A DNA stretch of 64,000 nucleotides from Megalobrama amblycephala (taxonomy: Eukaryota; Chordata; Actinopteri; Cypriniformes; Xenocyprididae). The DNA is taken from assembly GCF_018812025.1 (NCBI RefSeq), contig NC_063054.1, forward strand, positions 38,314,396 to 38,378,395. Reading direction: 5' to 3'. Shown piece after piece: positions 11,576 through 23,085 of the stretch (its first letter is position 1; each line of letters starts with the position of its first letter). The position numbers were made by a program, and so were the translations under genes. The notes under the pieces were generated by a model. It saw only the letters and a program-made list of their open reading frames with translations. It made no database searches and had not been told where the DNA came from.

Positions 11576-12554
11576 TTAAAGGTGCCCAAGAATGCTTTTT
11601 CACAAGATGTAATATAAGTCTAAGGTGTCTCCTGAATGTGTCTGTGAAGTTTCAGCTCAAAATACCCCATAGATTTTTTTAAATTAATTTTTTTAACTGC
11701 CTATTTTGGGGCATCATTAACTATGCACTGATTTAGGCAGCGCCGCCCCTTTAAATCGCGTGCTCCCTGCCACATGAGCTGTCGACTATATTACAGCGCA
11801 TTTACAAGGTTCACACAGCTAATATAATCCTCAAATGGATCTTTACAAGATGTTCGTCATGCATGCTGTATGCATGCTTCGAATTATGTGAGTAAAGTAT
11901 TTATTTGGATGTTAACGTTTTATTCTGAGTGAATTTGAGGCTGTCCTCCGTGGCTAACGGCTAATGCTACACTGTTGGAGAGATTTATAAAGAACGAAGT
12001 TGTGTTTATGAATTATACAGACTGCAAGTGTTTAAAAATGAAAATAGCGACGGCTCTCGTCTCCGTGAATACAGTAAGAAACGATGGTAACTTTAACCAC
12101 ATTTAACAGTACATTAGCAACATGCTAACGAAACATTTAGAAAGACAATTTACAAATATCACTAAAAATATCATGATATCATGGATCATGTCAGTTATTA
12201 TTGCTCCATCTGCCATTTTTCGCTATTGTTCTTGCTTGCTTACCTAGTCTGATGATTCAGCTGTGCACAGATCCAGACGTTAATACTGGCTGCCCTTGTC
12301 TAATGCCTTTTATAATGTTGGGAACATGGGCTGGCATATGCAAATATTAGGGCGTACACCCCGACTGTTACGTAACAGTCGGTGTTATGTTGAGATCCGC
12401 CTGTTCTTCGGAGGTCGTTTAAACAAATGAGATTTATATAAGAAGGAGGAAACAATGGAGTTTGAGACTCAATGTATGTCTTTTCCATGTACTGAACTCT
12501 TGTTATTTAACTATGCCGAGGTAAATTCAATTTTTGAATCTAGGGCACCTTTAA
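11576..12554. mobile_element. TTAA-flanked non-autonomous DNA transposon, about 1 kb
   Basis: The ends are TTAAAGGTGCCC (11576) and GGGCACCTTTAA (to 12554), an inverted repeat with TTAA at both borders. The subterminal block ACAAGATGTAATATAAGTCT is shared with the element starting at 23086. No transposase frame is present. TTAA target duplication is typical of piggyBac and Kolobok superfamilies; the assignment is inferred. Confidence 0.7.
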
Positions 12555-12769
12555 AACATGCTGTGGACACTAAATGACTTGCCTGAGGTAAATGTAATGC
12601 TACGAGAGATATTATTATTGATGTCTATTGATTACACGTAAACATAACTATGCATAGATCATCTGTTGTTCTTCTTCTGCTCTTTTTCCTGTTGTGGTGG
12701 TTAGCAAACAGCATTACATTAACACATGCGCCCCCTTCTGGATTGGAGTGTGGATTGGCTGTGACTGAC

Positions 12770-12836
12770 TGTATGCACCGAACCGTGGCATCCGTACAGT
12801 GATGGTTCGGGACGAATAAATGTACCGTTACACCCC
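12770..12836 (-). mobile_element. hAT-type terminus relic
   Basis: TGTACCGTTACACCCCTAT is the reverse complement of the ATAGGGGTGTAACGGTACA terminus of a common fish hAT family. Only one end is visible, next to a Tc1 relic. Confidence 0.5.
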
Positions 12837-12843
12837 TATATAT

Positions 12844-13083
12844 GTATAAACCAATCAGGCATAACATTATGACCACCTTCCTAATATTGTGTTGGTGCCA
12901 AAACAGCCCTGACCCGTCGAGGCACGGACTCCTCTAGACCCCTGAAGGTGTGCTGTGGTATCTGCACCAAGATCCTTTAAGTCCTGTAAGTTGCGAGGTG
13001 GATCCTCCATGGATCGGACTTGTTTGACAGCCCCATACGCAACAAACTGTGATGCACTGTGTATTCTGACATATATATAACTA
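12844..13083 (-). pseudogene. Deleted Tc1/mariner transposase relic
   Basis: On the plus strand the terminus reads CCAATCAGGCATAACATTAT, the usual end of a teleost Tc1-like family. Reverse translation yields two transposase pieces. SEYTVHHSLLRMGL (about 13035-13078) belongs to the N-terminal helix-turn-helix region. KQVRSMEDPPRNLQDLKDL (about 12970-13026) belongs to the C-terminal end. They abut, so the DDE catalytic core has been deleted. A later stretch (12860-12940) still follows the family's C-terminus and TIR. It cannot encode an active enzyme. Confidence 0.75.
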
Positions 13084-13857
13084 ATGTTAATTTTTGCCAA
13101 TTAAATCCCATAATAAACACTGTCAATTTTAGTGAACTACAGAATGTAATTGTGCAGCACTGAAATGGCACTTCCACAGAATCTCGCTGCACAAATGAAC
13201 GTGCAGCATGAGTTTGAAATATGCAAATAGCATCCGCGGTTAGTATTCACGCGCTCGCATTCACTCAGACCACAGAGGTCTGACAGCGGCAACCTATCAG
13301 TCAGCAGGACAGCAGAAGAGCATCATGGGAAATGATTTATTCAGGAGAGCCGGCACTGTGGGCCACATAGTCTCTCTTTACCGACACTTACTCCTCTTCA
13401 TCTGTCCTGCCCGTTTATTGATTAATTCATGGCCTTTATTAAAGTTTCACGGGCTGGCCAATTGTCCTCCGCCATCCCGAACTCTCCGGTTGATCTTTAG
13501 CCATCGAGCCGCGCGGCAAATGTGCGGAACGGGAGGAAAAAGCACTTGAGCGAAGCTCCCGGAATCATCATTATCCTCTGGATCACACACGAGGTTATCA
13601 CGGGATCAGCTTAGAAGACTTAATGAGGGTCCATAATAAGCATCGTCATGGAGGAAGTACTTTTAATGTCTGCCTGTCACACACAATATATAATCAGGCC
13701 CACGCAGAGGCGTCGAGTCTAGCGGGACTCTGGAGCTGCTATTAAACCGTGTTCAGAAAAATCACTTCTGTTGCTGCATCACATCTTTGTGTTACATGTT
13801 TTGATGCATCTTTCTTTAGACTTTTTAATTTCACTCTGCACTATGACTGTGATCATT
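13084..13857. other. Unique-looking spacer
   Basis: Moderate GC, with no repeat shared elsewhere in the window. Positions 13200-13760 resemble conserved non-coding or undetected exonic sequence, but no frame bounded by convincing splice sites was found. Confidence 0.35.
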
Positions 13858-14422
13858 TACACTCTTAAAGGGTGCTGTCAGGCGCTTCATACGTAGAATT
13901 ATTCGCTTTAATTTTTAATTAAACTTTATGAATTAAGCAGCTCTATGGTGTATCGTCATTTATAAATGATGCAGAGAAAATTGCATTTAAAATACAATAA
14001 GAATATTCAACGAAAATACATATTAATATTATTATATGACATCCCCTTAAGCTAGTTTGACATTTTTGACAACAAGCATGTGAAGGAGACATTTTAGGTC
14101 ACATGCTGTCAAGGCTCCATTGTGAGTTTATTTTAGACTAGGAAATGCATTAAATTCAATTTTAGGAAAATATCATTGCAAATCCAAAAGTTTTTTTTTT
14201 TTTTTTAATGCACATTTTGTAAAATCAATAACTCAGTGTCATGCATAAATGACAAAGTCCTAATTAGCTCATGTGATCTGAAAGTCTTTTACTTTTCATT
14301 TTATTCAAATTTAAAAAGCATCCCAACTTTTCCAGAATTCGGGTTGTAGAACCTTTCTGGCATAAAGCGTTCTTTAAAATTGAGTCAAAAACCCCGCTTG
14401 ACCTTTTTTTCTAAGAGTGTAG
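13858..14422. mobile_element. ACACTCTTA/TAAGAGTGTA-bounded element
   Basis: The left border is TACACTCTTAAAGGGTGC and the right border is TTTTTCTAAGAGTGTAG, a short inverted repeat. The interior is A+T rich with GTAGAACCTTTCTGGCATAA near 14345. This type of end is common among non-coding hAT-like elements of cyprinids. No coding capacity. Confidence 0.5.
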
Positions 14423-15349
14423 TGTCCGAATACTTTATTTTAGCTGCTGTATGGTATCAGTCCATCAGGTAAGTGCAAATGAACTGCTCAGAACAAAAGC
14501 TGTCACCTCCAGGATGCACTTTTATCTTGTTCTGTTTCGGTTTTTGCAGAATGAACTGGAGCACGGCAAAGAGAAAACAACTCTGACTATGAAATATCAC
14601 TTTCATTTGTGTGCAATAATAGAAGCAAAAGACAACATTAGTCCTCGGCGAGCTCGCCTCTGCGTGTTTCCCTACGGGATCCTGTTCATTTTGCTCCAAA
14701 AAAGTCCCAGAAATGAGAGCAGTCTCTGTTGAAGACTCAGACACATGCAGTCATTAGCTCAGGAATGGAGTCCAACACAACATTATTTTTAGAAGGTGTC
14801 TCCAGTTTTTCCACCTTTTACCTTCAGTTCATCCAAAAACAAGAAGTCAGTCATCATTTACTCCAAATCTGCATGGTTTTGTTCTTCTGTAAAACACAAA
14901 AAAGTGAATCTTCAAGTCAGCTTTATTCCTGTTGCGCTTTATACAGTACAATTGTTTCAAAGCAGCATCGCAGTAATACACAGAAACACAACAGAATCAG
15001 AACTTATGATGTTCTGTGATGAGAAACACTTGTATTTAAAATCCGAAACTCTGAAACCTTGTTTGTCAAATCGATAATGTGACACCCCAAATCACTTTCA
15101 CATTTCAACACACGTTTCTGTAAATAGGATGACATATCTGCTTCATTATTTCTATTGCTTCAGATGCACCTGTAACTACGCTTACAATGTCTGTCATTTC
15201 TGCAAGATTTACATTAAACGCAGCCGCGACATGAGACGTGTAAACATCCATCAGTCATCTCAAACAGACCGCGAGACTGACCGACAGCGAACTTCAGCTG
15301 TTCATCATGCTGCAATGTGTGGAAGCCCATTACTGCCATATTAGGAAAA
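14423..15349. other. Spacer without recognised gene
   Basis: Overlapping frames of 93-96 codons on both strands (14451-15077) share no domain and lack splice or start context. I do not call them genes. Confidence 0.3.
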
Positions 15350-16730
15350 ATCATGATTCGGTAAATCTTTATAATGATAATTATGACATACTAAGTCTTA
15401 ACTATGTGATAAAGTCTAAATATAAGATAAATCATGACATACTAAGTCATAAAAAATAAGATAAAAAATGTCATAATTATGGCTTTTGTGTCATAATTTC
15501 AACTTTTTTTGTCATACGTTTGACTTTTTAAGTCATAAATTTTTAGATTTGTGACTTAATAGACTTTTTGTCAATTTTGACTTATGACATAATTTCCACT
15601 TTTTGTCATATTTTGGACTTTTCATCTTAATTTTAACTCAGTATGTCATAATTTAATGCCATGATTTCAACTTTTTGTCATATATTTTGACTTTTTGTAA
15701 ATTTCGACTTTCGAATTTCAATTATGACCTTTTATGATATAATTTATAAGTTTTAATTGACTCTTTATGTCATAATTTCAACTTTTTGTCATATTTTGGA
15801 CTTTTCATCTTAATTTTGACTTAGTATGTCATAATTTAATGCCATGATTTCAACTTTTTGTCATAAATTTTGACTTTTTGTAAATTTTGACTTTTTGTAA
15901 ATTTCGACTTTCGAATTTCAATTCTGACCTTTTATGATATAATTTATAAGTTTTAATTGACTCTTTATGTCATAATTTCAACTTTTTGTCATATTTTGGA
16001 CTTTTCATCTTAATTTTGACTTAGTATGTCATAATTTAATGCCATGATTTCAACTTTTTGTCATAAATTTTGACTTTTTGTAAATGTCGACTTTCGAATT
16101 TCAATTCTGACCTTTTATGATATAATTTATAAGTTTTAATTGTTTCAACTTTTTATATCAAATATTACTTTTGGTGTCCTTTTTATGTCAAAATTTTAAT
16201 TTCAGTGTCATAATTTTTACTTATTCTGTTTTAATTTTGTCAGTGTCATTTTTAATGTCATAATTTTTGTCATAAATATGTCAAAATTATTTCTGCTTTT
16301 GTCTTAATTTTGATTTGTCAGTTTTGACCATCTCATAACTGACTTTTTAAGTCATAATTTCAATAATTTGAAATTTCGATTATAACTTTTTTTTTACTTA
16401 AATTTTTAATGTCATATTTCTTTGTCTTTTTGTCATAATTCCAACATGTTATATCATAATTTTGACTTTTTATGCCATAATTTTTTTATTTCATAATTGA
16501 GAGTATGTCATAATTTTGATGTCATAATTTAGATTTTTTAATGTCATAATTTCCATGTCATAATTATAATTTTTATGTCATAATTATGACTTTTTATGTC
16601 ATCCTTTTGGCTTTTTGTCAATTTCGATTTGTCTCAATGATGACATTTCAAATCATAATTTCAACTTTTTATCTAATAAATATTACTTTGTGTCATAATT
16701 TCAACTTTGTATGTCATAATTATTCTTGTG
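15350..16730. repeat. TCATAATTT(CAACTTTTTG) degenerate minisatellite, locus 1
   Basis: Units of about 20 bp built from GTCATAATTT, (T)CAACTTTTTG and TTTTGACTTTTTG recur throughout. A higher-order unit of about 190-205 bp (from AGTATGTCATAATTTAATGC through AATTTATAAGTTTTAATTG) occurs about three times between 15630 and 16142. Unit divergence is high at the edges and low in the core. A second locus of the same type lies at 41690-43040. Confidence 0.85.
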
Positions 16731-17620
16731 TGGCTTCCATAGACATGAGATCATCAGCATGTCATGACGAACTTGAACACGTACAGCTGTTAACGTGGTA
16801 AACCCAGACAGCTGTCATGACTGAAGACATAAATAAATGCCTATTAAGACGCATCTACAGGGGAGAGAGCGCCGTGTTCCCGAGCACCGGGTGGCATCTA
16901 TTAAGGGCCCTCGGGCGGCAGCAGTGCGCAGCGGTCCTCCTCACTCGTCTGATTAGCTGATTCTTTCTTACTGGTGACTTTTCCTTCCTCGTGGCTGTTT
17001 GGATGGATTGGCTCGGCTCTCTGATGTGGGATTAGGCTTGAGTTCACCGTAACTGCAGGCCTGAAATGAATCTCTGTGGATAAAAGTGTTGCAGCAACCA
17101 GCATCTTCTCTGAAAAATATCATGTGGACCAACTTACTGCCAGATGTGTTCATTTTTCCTCAAAATACATTCATTGTTTGGTTCAAACCTTACATTTTAA
17201 TTTAAAATGAATCAAAAATATTTATTTTTCCAAAGACAAAAACATTCATACAAAGTAAAAAGACCATTCAATATATTTTCTTTTGCCAAAATGTTACTCA
17301 ATGTAGGCCAATATAATAATTTGATAATAAAGCGATTGCATGATGTTAAACTGATTTGAAATGGTTACTCTTTGGCTTAACTCGACATTTTCATGTTTCA
17401 GTCAAGCAGCTCAATCAAATATATAGAGAACAGGTTTAACATTTCACATCATGCTTTGCATAGGGCTGGATAGAGAGAGTAAATGTTGAAATAAAGTGTT
17501 ATTTTATGCATTTAGATGAGAAAATTAGACCTTTTCTGTATTTAAAGTTTCTGTTATGTTGGTGTTTTTGGGGGGTTTGTGCTTGGGTTGAGAACCTCCT
17601 AACAAAAATTCAAGTTGTTT
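16731..17620. other. Unique-looking spacer
   Basis: Positions 16850-17110 are GC-richer and match nothing else here. The rest is A+T rich. No gene recognised. Confidence 0.35.
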
Positions 17621-17950
17621 TAAAGCGAAACTGTTATGCAAAATTCACTTTTACATTGAACACAACCACTCTATAATGGTAAAAATCCACTCCTTTTTTA
17701 TAATCTCCATAAATCATAAACAGTTTAACAAAATGAGTCATTGCCATTTTTCGATACATTGTGACATCGCAATGTAACAAGCCCCGCCCACAACGTGTGA
17801 CAGACCCCGCCCTATTTTCTTAGCTCCTCCCCTGAGTAAGGCGTAAACAGACTCCGCCCTCTTCTGGAGAGGGGGGCGGGGAGCAGAAGCTCATTTGCAT
17901 ACTCTCTTGAGTAGGTACTTATTTTAAATAAGTACTTTGTGAGCGTTAAA
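17621..17950 (-). mobile_element. Fragment of a TTAA-type element with CCGCCC-rich core
   Basis: It starts with TTTTAAAGCGAAACTGTTAT and contains AGCCCCGCCCACAACGTGTG and two further CCGCCC blocks, then GGGGGGCGGGGAGC and CTCATTTGCATA. The arrangement resembles, in reverse, the GC-rich TTAA-family element at 23086-24240. Confidence 0.5.
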
Positions 17951-19909
17951 AAAGTACATTCTATATGGTATGAATGTGTGTAATATGAATATGATCTAAA
18001 CTCACCATCATGTGACCTACCAGCATCAGTTGCATTGCTTCACTGCCATTCATAAATCTTCTCCTGTGGCCTCATGGGATAGTAAAGTGTCCATTGTACG
18101 CATACTTCAGAATCTCACCGGAATCCGTGTACTTTTTGCTTTTACTCTTTCATGAGTGCTGTGAATTTGGAACTTACATTTTTTCGCCTACTATATAATA
18201 GGGAAATATGCAATTTTGGACACAGCCTGTGTGTTTATAGACACATTTGTTAAAAACCAAGAGAAAATCTGGTCTGGTGTTTATGGTTGTACTGATGATG
18301 ACATTATCATCACATATTGGCTTAAAGGTGCAATATGTAAGATTTTTGCAGTAAAATATCCAAAAACCACTAGTGTTATATATTTTGTACTTACAATATC
18401 CCAAATGTTTCCAACTATTTGTAAATCATGAGAAAATTGCAATTTTAGCCAAGGCTCCGGGACGTGTGAGGAGTCGCCTGTCAATGGCGTCATACCCGCG
18501 TTACCCTCGGTTTTTGTAGAAACCATGGAAACACCAAAGACGCTTTAATATTTACATGTTTTAATAGGCAAGGGAACAACGGTTTTGATATATTTACAGA
18601 GGTGTAAAGTACTTGAGTAATTTTACTTGATTACTGTACTTAAGTATTATTTTTGGGGATTTTTACTTTACTTGAGTACATTTAAAAATCAATACTTTTA
18701 CTTTTACTTGATTACATTTTTTGAGAAAAAAAGAGTACTTTTTACTCCTTACAATTTTATTTACAGTCGAAAAGTACTTATTTTTTGGAGATTACTTCAT
18801 TCTATTTTCTTTTGCTATTACCTAACCAATTGAATTGCGCTGATGACCAGTTTAATTTAATGGTTATTTATTCAATGAGATTCATTTTCACATTCCATGA
18901 AATTGGTCAGACATGTTCATTGGTCCTTTGGAAGTGATGTCATGTTGCATCAATTACCACAATGCACAGCACCTTGACCTCAAAGAATATACACTAACAA
19001 GAAGCGACACTCAACAGAATGTTCCATTGCAACACCTGCGCCAGCAGCGGCCTTGTATTTCCACCATTTTGGGGTGAAGGCGACTTGGCAGTCCACTAGT
19101 TTCTATGGCAATATCAGCTGCTTTGTTAAAAAAAAAACTTTTTCACAAAAACTTTTTGCTCTCAGTCAGTTTGGGTTAAAACTCTTTAAAAGATCTAGTA
19201 TTAGTATTAGACTTATAAACACTGAATTAATACCGACATATGAAATTGAAATTATGACATGCATCAGAAAAATTGGGAATGTTGGACAATAAATATATGA
19301 ATATAACAGCTTGATTTTGCAGTGTTGTCTAATGTCCATTAAAGCAAAAGTGTCCAAAAGTGGGAATTATGCGATAATGGACACAGCAGATCATAAGATC
19401 ATTATGTTTGTAGCGTGATCCATTAAAACGTACAATATAGCTTATTTCAGTTCAGATCTAGATATTATTATTATTACTCCACTAGGTCTGAAATATATTG
19501 TTCGTTGCAAACATGATGATAATTATTCATTTACTATTAAAAAATGTGTAAAGTTTCATAAAATGAAAATGCTCAATAAAGTAGGCTAACTACGTTACCT
19601 CAGATGGATGAATGGTTGGATTCCACAACTGGTAAAATAAAACGTATATAAGACAATACAACATTTACTGTAGGAGCCATACAATTTACTGCTGACTTAA
19701 TTTAAACAAAACTGTTCTACTGTGCTTCTGATTTGGCAGTGAAATTCAGCGATTTTGGGTGCATAAGATGTGAAGAATTCAATGGTCCAGTTAATATTTT
19801 CACCCCATAATAGTGGCCGCGCTACTGGAGCGCCATCTAGTGACTGTTGCCTAAAAAGTATCAGAGTGTCGCCTCTTGGGTTCTAAGCTCTTTGTTGACC
19901 TGGAAATTA

Positions 19910-21523
19910 CAGTGGGTACGGAAAGTATTCAGACCCCCTTAAATTTTTCACTCTTTGTTATATTGCAGCCATTTGCTAAAATCATTTAAGTTCATTTTTT
20001 TCCTCATTAATGTACACACAGCACCCCATATTGACAGAAAAACACAGAATTGTTGACATTTTTGCAGAATTATTAAAAAAGAATAACTGAAATACCACAT
20101 GGTCCTAAGTATTCAGACCCTTTGCTGTGACACTCATATATTTAACTCAGGTGCTGTCCACTTCTTCTGATCATCCTTGAGATGGTTCTACACCTTCATT
20201 TGAGTCCAGCTGTGTTTGATTATACTGATTGGACTTGATTAGGAAAGCCACACACCTGTCTATATAAGACCTTACAGCTCACAGTGCATGTCAGAGCAAA
20301 TGAGAATCATGAGGTCAAAGGAACTGCCTGAAGAGCTCAGAGACAGAATTGTGGCAAGGCACAGATCTGGCCAAGGTTGCAAAAAAATTTCTGCTGCACT
20401 TAAGGTTCCTAACAGCACAGCGGCCTCCATAATCCTTAAATAGAAGACGTTTGGGACGACCAGAACCCTTCCTACAGCTGGCCATCCGGCCAAACTGAAC
20501 TATCGGGGGAGAAGAGCCTTGGTGAGAGAGGAAAACAAGAACCCAAAGATCACTGTGGCTGAGCTCCAGAGATGCAGTCGGGAGATGGGAGAAAGTTTTA
20601 GAAAGTCAACCATCACTGCAGCCCTCCACCAGTCGGGGCTTTATGGCAGAGTGGCCCAACGGAAGCCTCTCCTCAGTGCAAGACACATGAAAGCCTGCAT
20701 GGAGTTTGCCAAGATGGTGAGAAATAAGATTCTCTGGTCTGATGAGACCAAGATAGAACTTTTTGGCCTTAATTCTAAGCGGTATGTGTGGAGAAAACCA
20801 GGCACTGCTCATCACCTGTCCAATACAGTCCCAACAGTGAAGCATGGTGGTGGCGGCATCATGCTGTGGGGGTGTTTTTCAGCTGCAGGGACAGGACGAC
20901 TGGTTGCAATCGAGGGAAAGATGAATGCGGCCAAGTACAGGGATATCCTGGATGAAAACCTTCTCCAGAGTGCCCAGGACCTCAGACTGGGCCAAAGGTT
21001 TACCTTCCAACAAGACAATGACCCTAAGCACACAGCTAAAATAACGAAGGAGTGGCTTCACAACAACTCCGTGACTGTTCTTGAATGGCCCAGCCAGAGC
21101 CCTGATTTAAATCCAATTGAGCATCTCTGGAGAGACCTAAAAATGGCTGTCCACCAACGTTTACCATCCAACCTGACAGAACTGGAGAGGATCTGCAAGA
21201 AGGAATGGCAGAGGATCCCCAAATCCAGGTGTGAAAAACTTGTTGCATCTTTCCCAAAAAGACTCATGGCTGTATTAGATCAAAAGGGTGCTTCTACTAA
21301 ATACTGAGCAAAGGGTCTGAATACTTAGGACCATGTGATATTTCAGTTTTTCTTTTTTAATAAATCTGCAAAAATGTCAACAATTCTGTGTTTTTCTGTC
21401 AATATGGGGTGCTGTGTGTACATTAATGAGGAAAAAAATGAACTTAAATGATTTTAGCAAATGGCTGCAATATAACAAAGAGTGAAAAATTTAAGGGGGT
21501 CTGAATACTTTCCGTACCCAATG
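19910..21523 (+). mobile_element. Tc1/mariner transposon inserted in the hAT element
   Basis: TA duplications flank it (19908-19909 and 21524-21525). The ends are CAGTGGGTACGGAAAGTATT and its inverted partner ending in CCGTACCCAATG. The inverted repeats are about 200 bp long and differ at only a few positions, so the insertion is fairly recent. Size (1614 bp) is normal for a fish Tc1 element with a single transposase gene. Confidence 0.95.
20288..21307 (+). pseudogene. Tc1 transposase, interrupted by one TAG stop
   Basis: The enzyme excises and reinserts Tc1 elements at TA sites. In-frame ATGs occur at 20288, 20300 and 20309; family N-termini of the form MRSKELPEEL favour 20309. That frame holds the paired helix-turn-helix DNA-binding region and then a DDE core: Asp at 20741 (LWSDETK), Asp at 21014 (QQDNDPKHT) and Glu at 21119 (NPIEHLW), with 34 residues between the last two, i.e. 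DD34E. A GGGG-rich linker and LWGCFSAAG motif follow the first Asp. Codon 45 is TAG (20441-20443) where the family usually has Trp. A few residues appear missing between EFAK and RNKILW (about 20710-20722). The open part after the stop is 262 codons. It is likely inactive unless the stop is read through. Confidence 0.93.
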
Positions 21524-21534
21524 TATAACAGTCA

Positions 21535-21810
21535 GTGGAAGAAAATGGAGGAAGTCAAAAATCAGCCCCAGAATCAAGAGCACCCATGGCCAACAGTTCA
21601 TCTGATGATGAAGATTTTTTCGCTTCTTTGAAACAGACAACACATGAAGCCAGCAAAGAGTTCGATGGATATCTGGCCTGTGTTTCAGACACCAGTGTTT
21701 CAGGCACTGCAGGATTGATTTTTAGCCCCAAAAGAGCTAGGCTTGACACTCACAATTTTGAAAATCAGCTTCTGCTTAAGTTAAATCCGAGGTTTTGCAA
21801 CTTTGAGTAG
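21535..21810 (+). pseudogene. hAT transposase C-terminal remnant
   Basis: The 91-codon frame reads an acidic Ser-rich linker (SSSDDEDFFASLKQ, residues 21-33), then KEFDGYLACVSD, then GLIFSPKRARLDTHNFENQL and LLKLN, ending FCNFE-stop. The last part matches the C-terminal dimerisation region of hAT transposases, the domain also found in ZBED proteins. The segment that normally carries the conserved hydrophobic and Cys-Glu-Arg motifs before GLIF is absent, apparently an in-frame internal deletion near residues 52-57. All N-terminal domains are missing or unrecognisable upstream of the Tc1 insertion. Confidence 0.75.
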
Positions 21811-22444
21811 CATGTTGCATACTGGCATTAGGTAGTAGTCTTATAGTTTGATAATTAAATACAATTAAACACAAACAGTTCTAAAGGAGGATAAAACTTT
21901 GTATGTGGTTCATTCACTTCATTTTTTTAGAGATTAAAAGCTTAAACAAGAATCTCTAGTTTTCATTCTTGCTGTTACTTTTACTTTTTTAATACTCAAG
22001 TACAATTTTAATGTAGTACTTTTTTACTTTTACTCGAGTATGATTCTGGACAGATACTTTTACTTTTAATTGAGTAAAATTTTCACTCAGTACTTGTACT
22101 TTCACTTGAGTAACATTTTTGAGTACTTTTTACACCTCTGTATATTTATAGACAGAAAACTAATTGTTGTTATATAGCTCAACACGATTAGTCTTATTGT
22201 TTAAATCTAATTTTCTTGATGTTTTGCGAGTCTCATGCTTTACCATGCCTCAGAGAAAAACACTATTTTGTGAAGTAGCTAACATAGCATCATCAGATGC
22301 AGCTTTATTTTTAGTAACAGTAATACAGCATTTTCTCCATCATACAATACGTTTTAAAATGAATTGCATGCCATTTATCAACACAATCATCCAGCATTTA
22401 ATATGATATTGTAAAATCGATCTATCTTACTGCAGTGTGTAACA

Positions 22445-22765
22445 GTGTCTCACAGCAGCCGCCGAGCGAACGCACAGAGTAACGTTATAACATCATTTTC
22501 AACACTCTCAAATGTATCTAATATGATAAACAGAGCTGCGTTACCTCATACTCATGACCGGAAAAGCGGCAGCGGCGCCGGCGACTGTGTCATAATAAAA
22601 GTCCCGCTGCTCGTGAGGCGTGTGTTGATCAATCGCTCCAGCTCCTCGTTCAGCTCCACAACACTCACTCCTGCTCTGCTTCACACTACAGTAACGTTAA
22701 TAATCACATCCATGAACATGATTTCTTCCCGAGTCCAATCCCTATTCTTTTGCACCATCTGCTGA
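22445..22765 (+). other. 106-codon frame inside the TTAA element (copy 1)
   Basis: The frame begins MSHSSRRANAQSNVI and is Ser/Thr rich. The same-length frame with about three differences lies at 31316-31636 on the minus strand inside the second copy. I recognise no domain. Its preservation may just reflect the recent origin of both copies. Confidence 0.25.
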
Positions 22766-23085
22766 GGTGGAGACCACATATCCCAAAATTCCACTCTCAA
22801 ACTTGGCATCATCAAGCTACTCCTTTGTTTTGAATAGGCCTCTAGTGGACAAAAAATCCTACATACTGCACCTTTAACAGTTTTTGTTGGAAGTCACTGT
22901 TATGGTGATCAGTGTTTGGTTTAGTTGGGCTCTTGACTCTTGTCTTCTGTAAAACACATTTTCTGTAGCAAAGGAAGCCAAGAAAAAATGAGATCAGGTG
23001 ATGTTGGCTAACTAACTAATGATGGTAATGTAATCCTCATGAAGTGGCCTGATTCTAGTAACTGCGTGATGTGCTATTAACACAC

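Larger units (their letters stand above)
18597..22140 (+). mobile_element. hAT-superfamily transposon inserted in the TTAA element
   Basis: The termini are CAGAGGTGTAAAGTACT and, inverted at the right, AGTACTTTTTACACCTCTG. The 8-bp target duplication TATATTTA lies at 18589-18596 and 22141-22148; the empty site in the other copy has it once. Subterminal ACTTGAGTA/TACTCAAGTA motifs recur at both ends, as in hAT elements. Length is 3544 bp, of which 1614 bp is a later Tc1 insertion. Only a C-terminal transposase piece remains (21535-21810), so it is not autonomous. Confidence 0.93.
18322..22877 (+). mobile_element. TTAA-flanked element, copy 1, interrupted by a hAT element
   Basis: The ends are TTAAAGGTGCAATATGTAAG (18322) and CTACATACTGCACCTTTAA (to 22877). 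Removing the hAT insertion and one target duplication leaves about 1004 bp. This aligns end to end with the 1014-bp uninterrupted copy at 31204-32217, which lies in the opposite orientation. The TTAA borders and short inverted repeat indicate a non-autonomous DNA transposon. The interior contains a CpG-rich block (22560-22640) and a 106-codon frame kept in both copies. Confidence 0.88.

Noticed and set aside
12867..13192. Minus-strand frames of 71-83 codons as independent small genes
   Set aside because: They read pieces of a deleted Tc1 transposase joined to flanking DNA.
14451..15077. Overlapping 93-96 codon frames on both strands
   Set aside because: No domain, no splice or start context, and mutual overlap typical of chance frames.
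20272..21267. Minus-strand frames opposite the Tc1 transposase
   Set aside because: Antisense shadows of a well-conserved coding strand.
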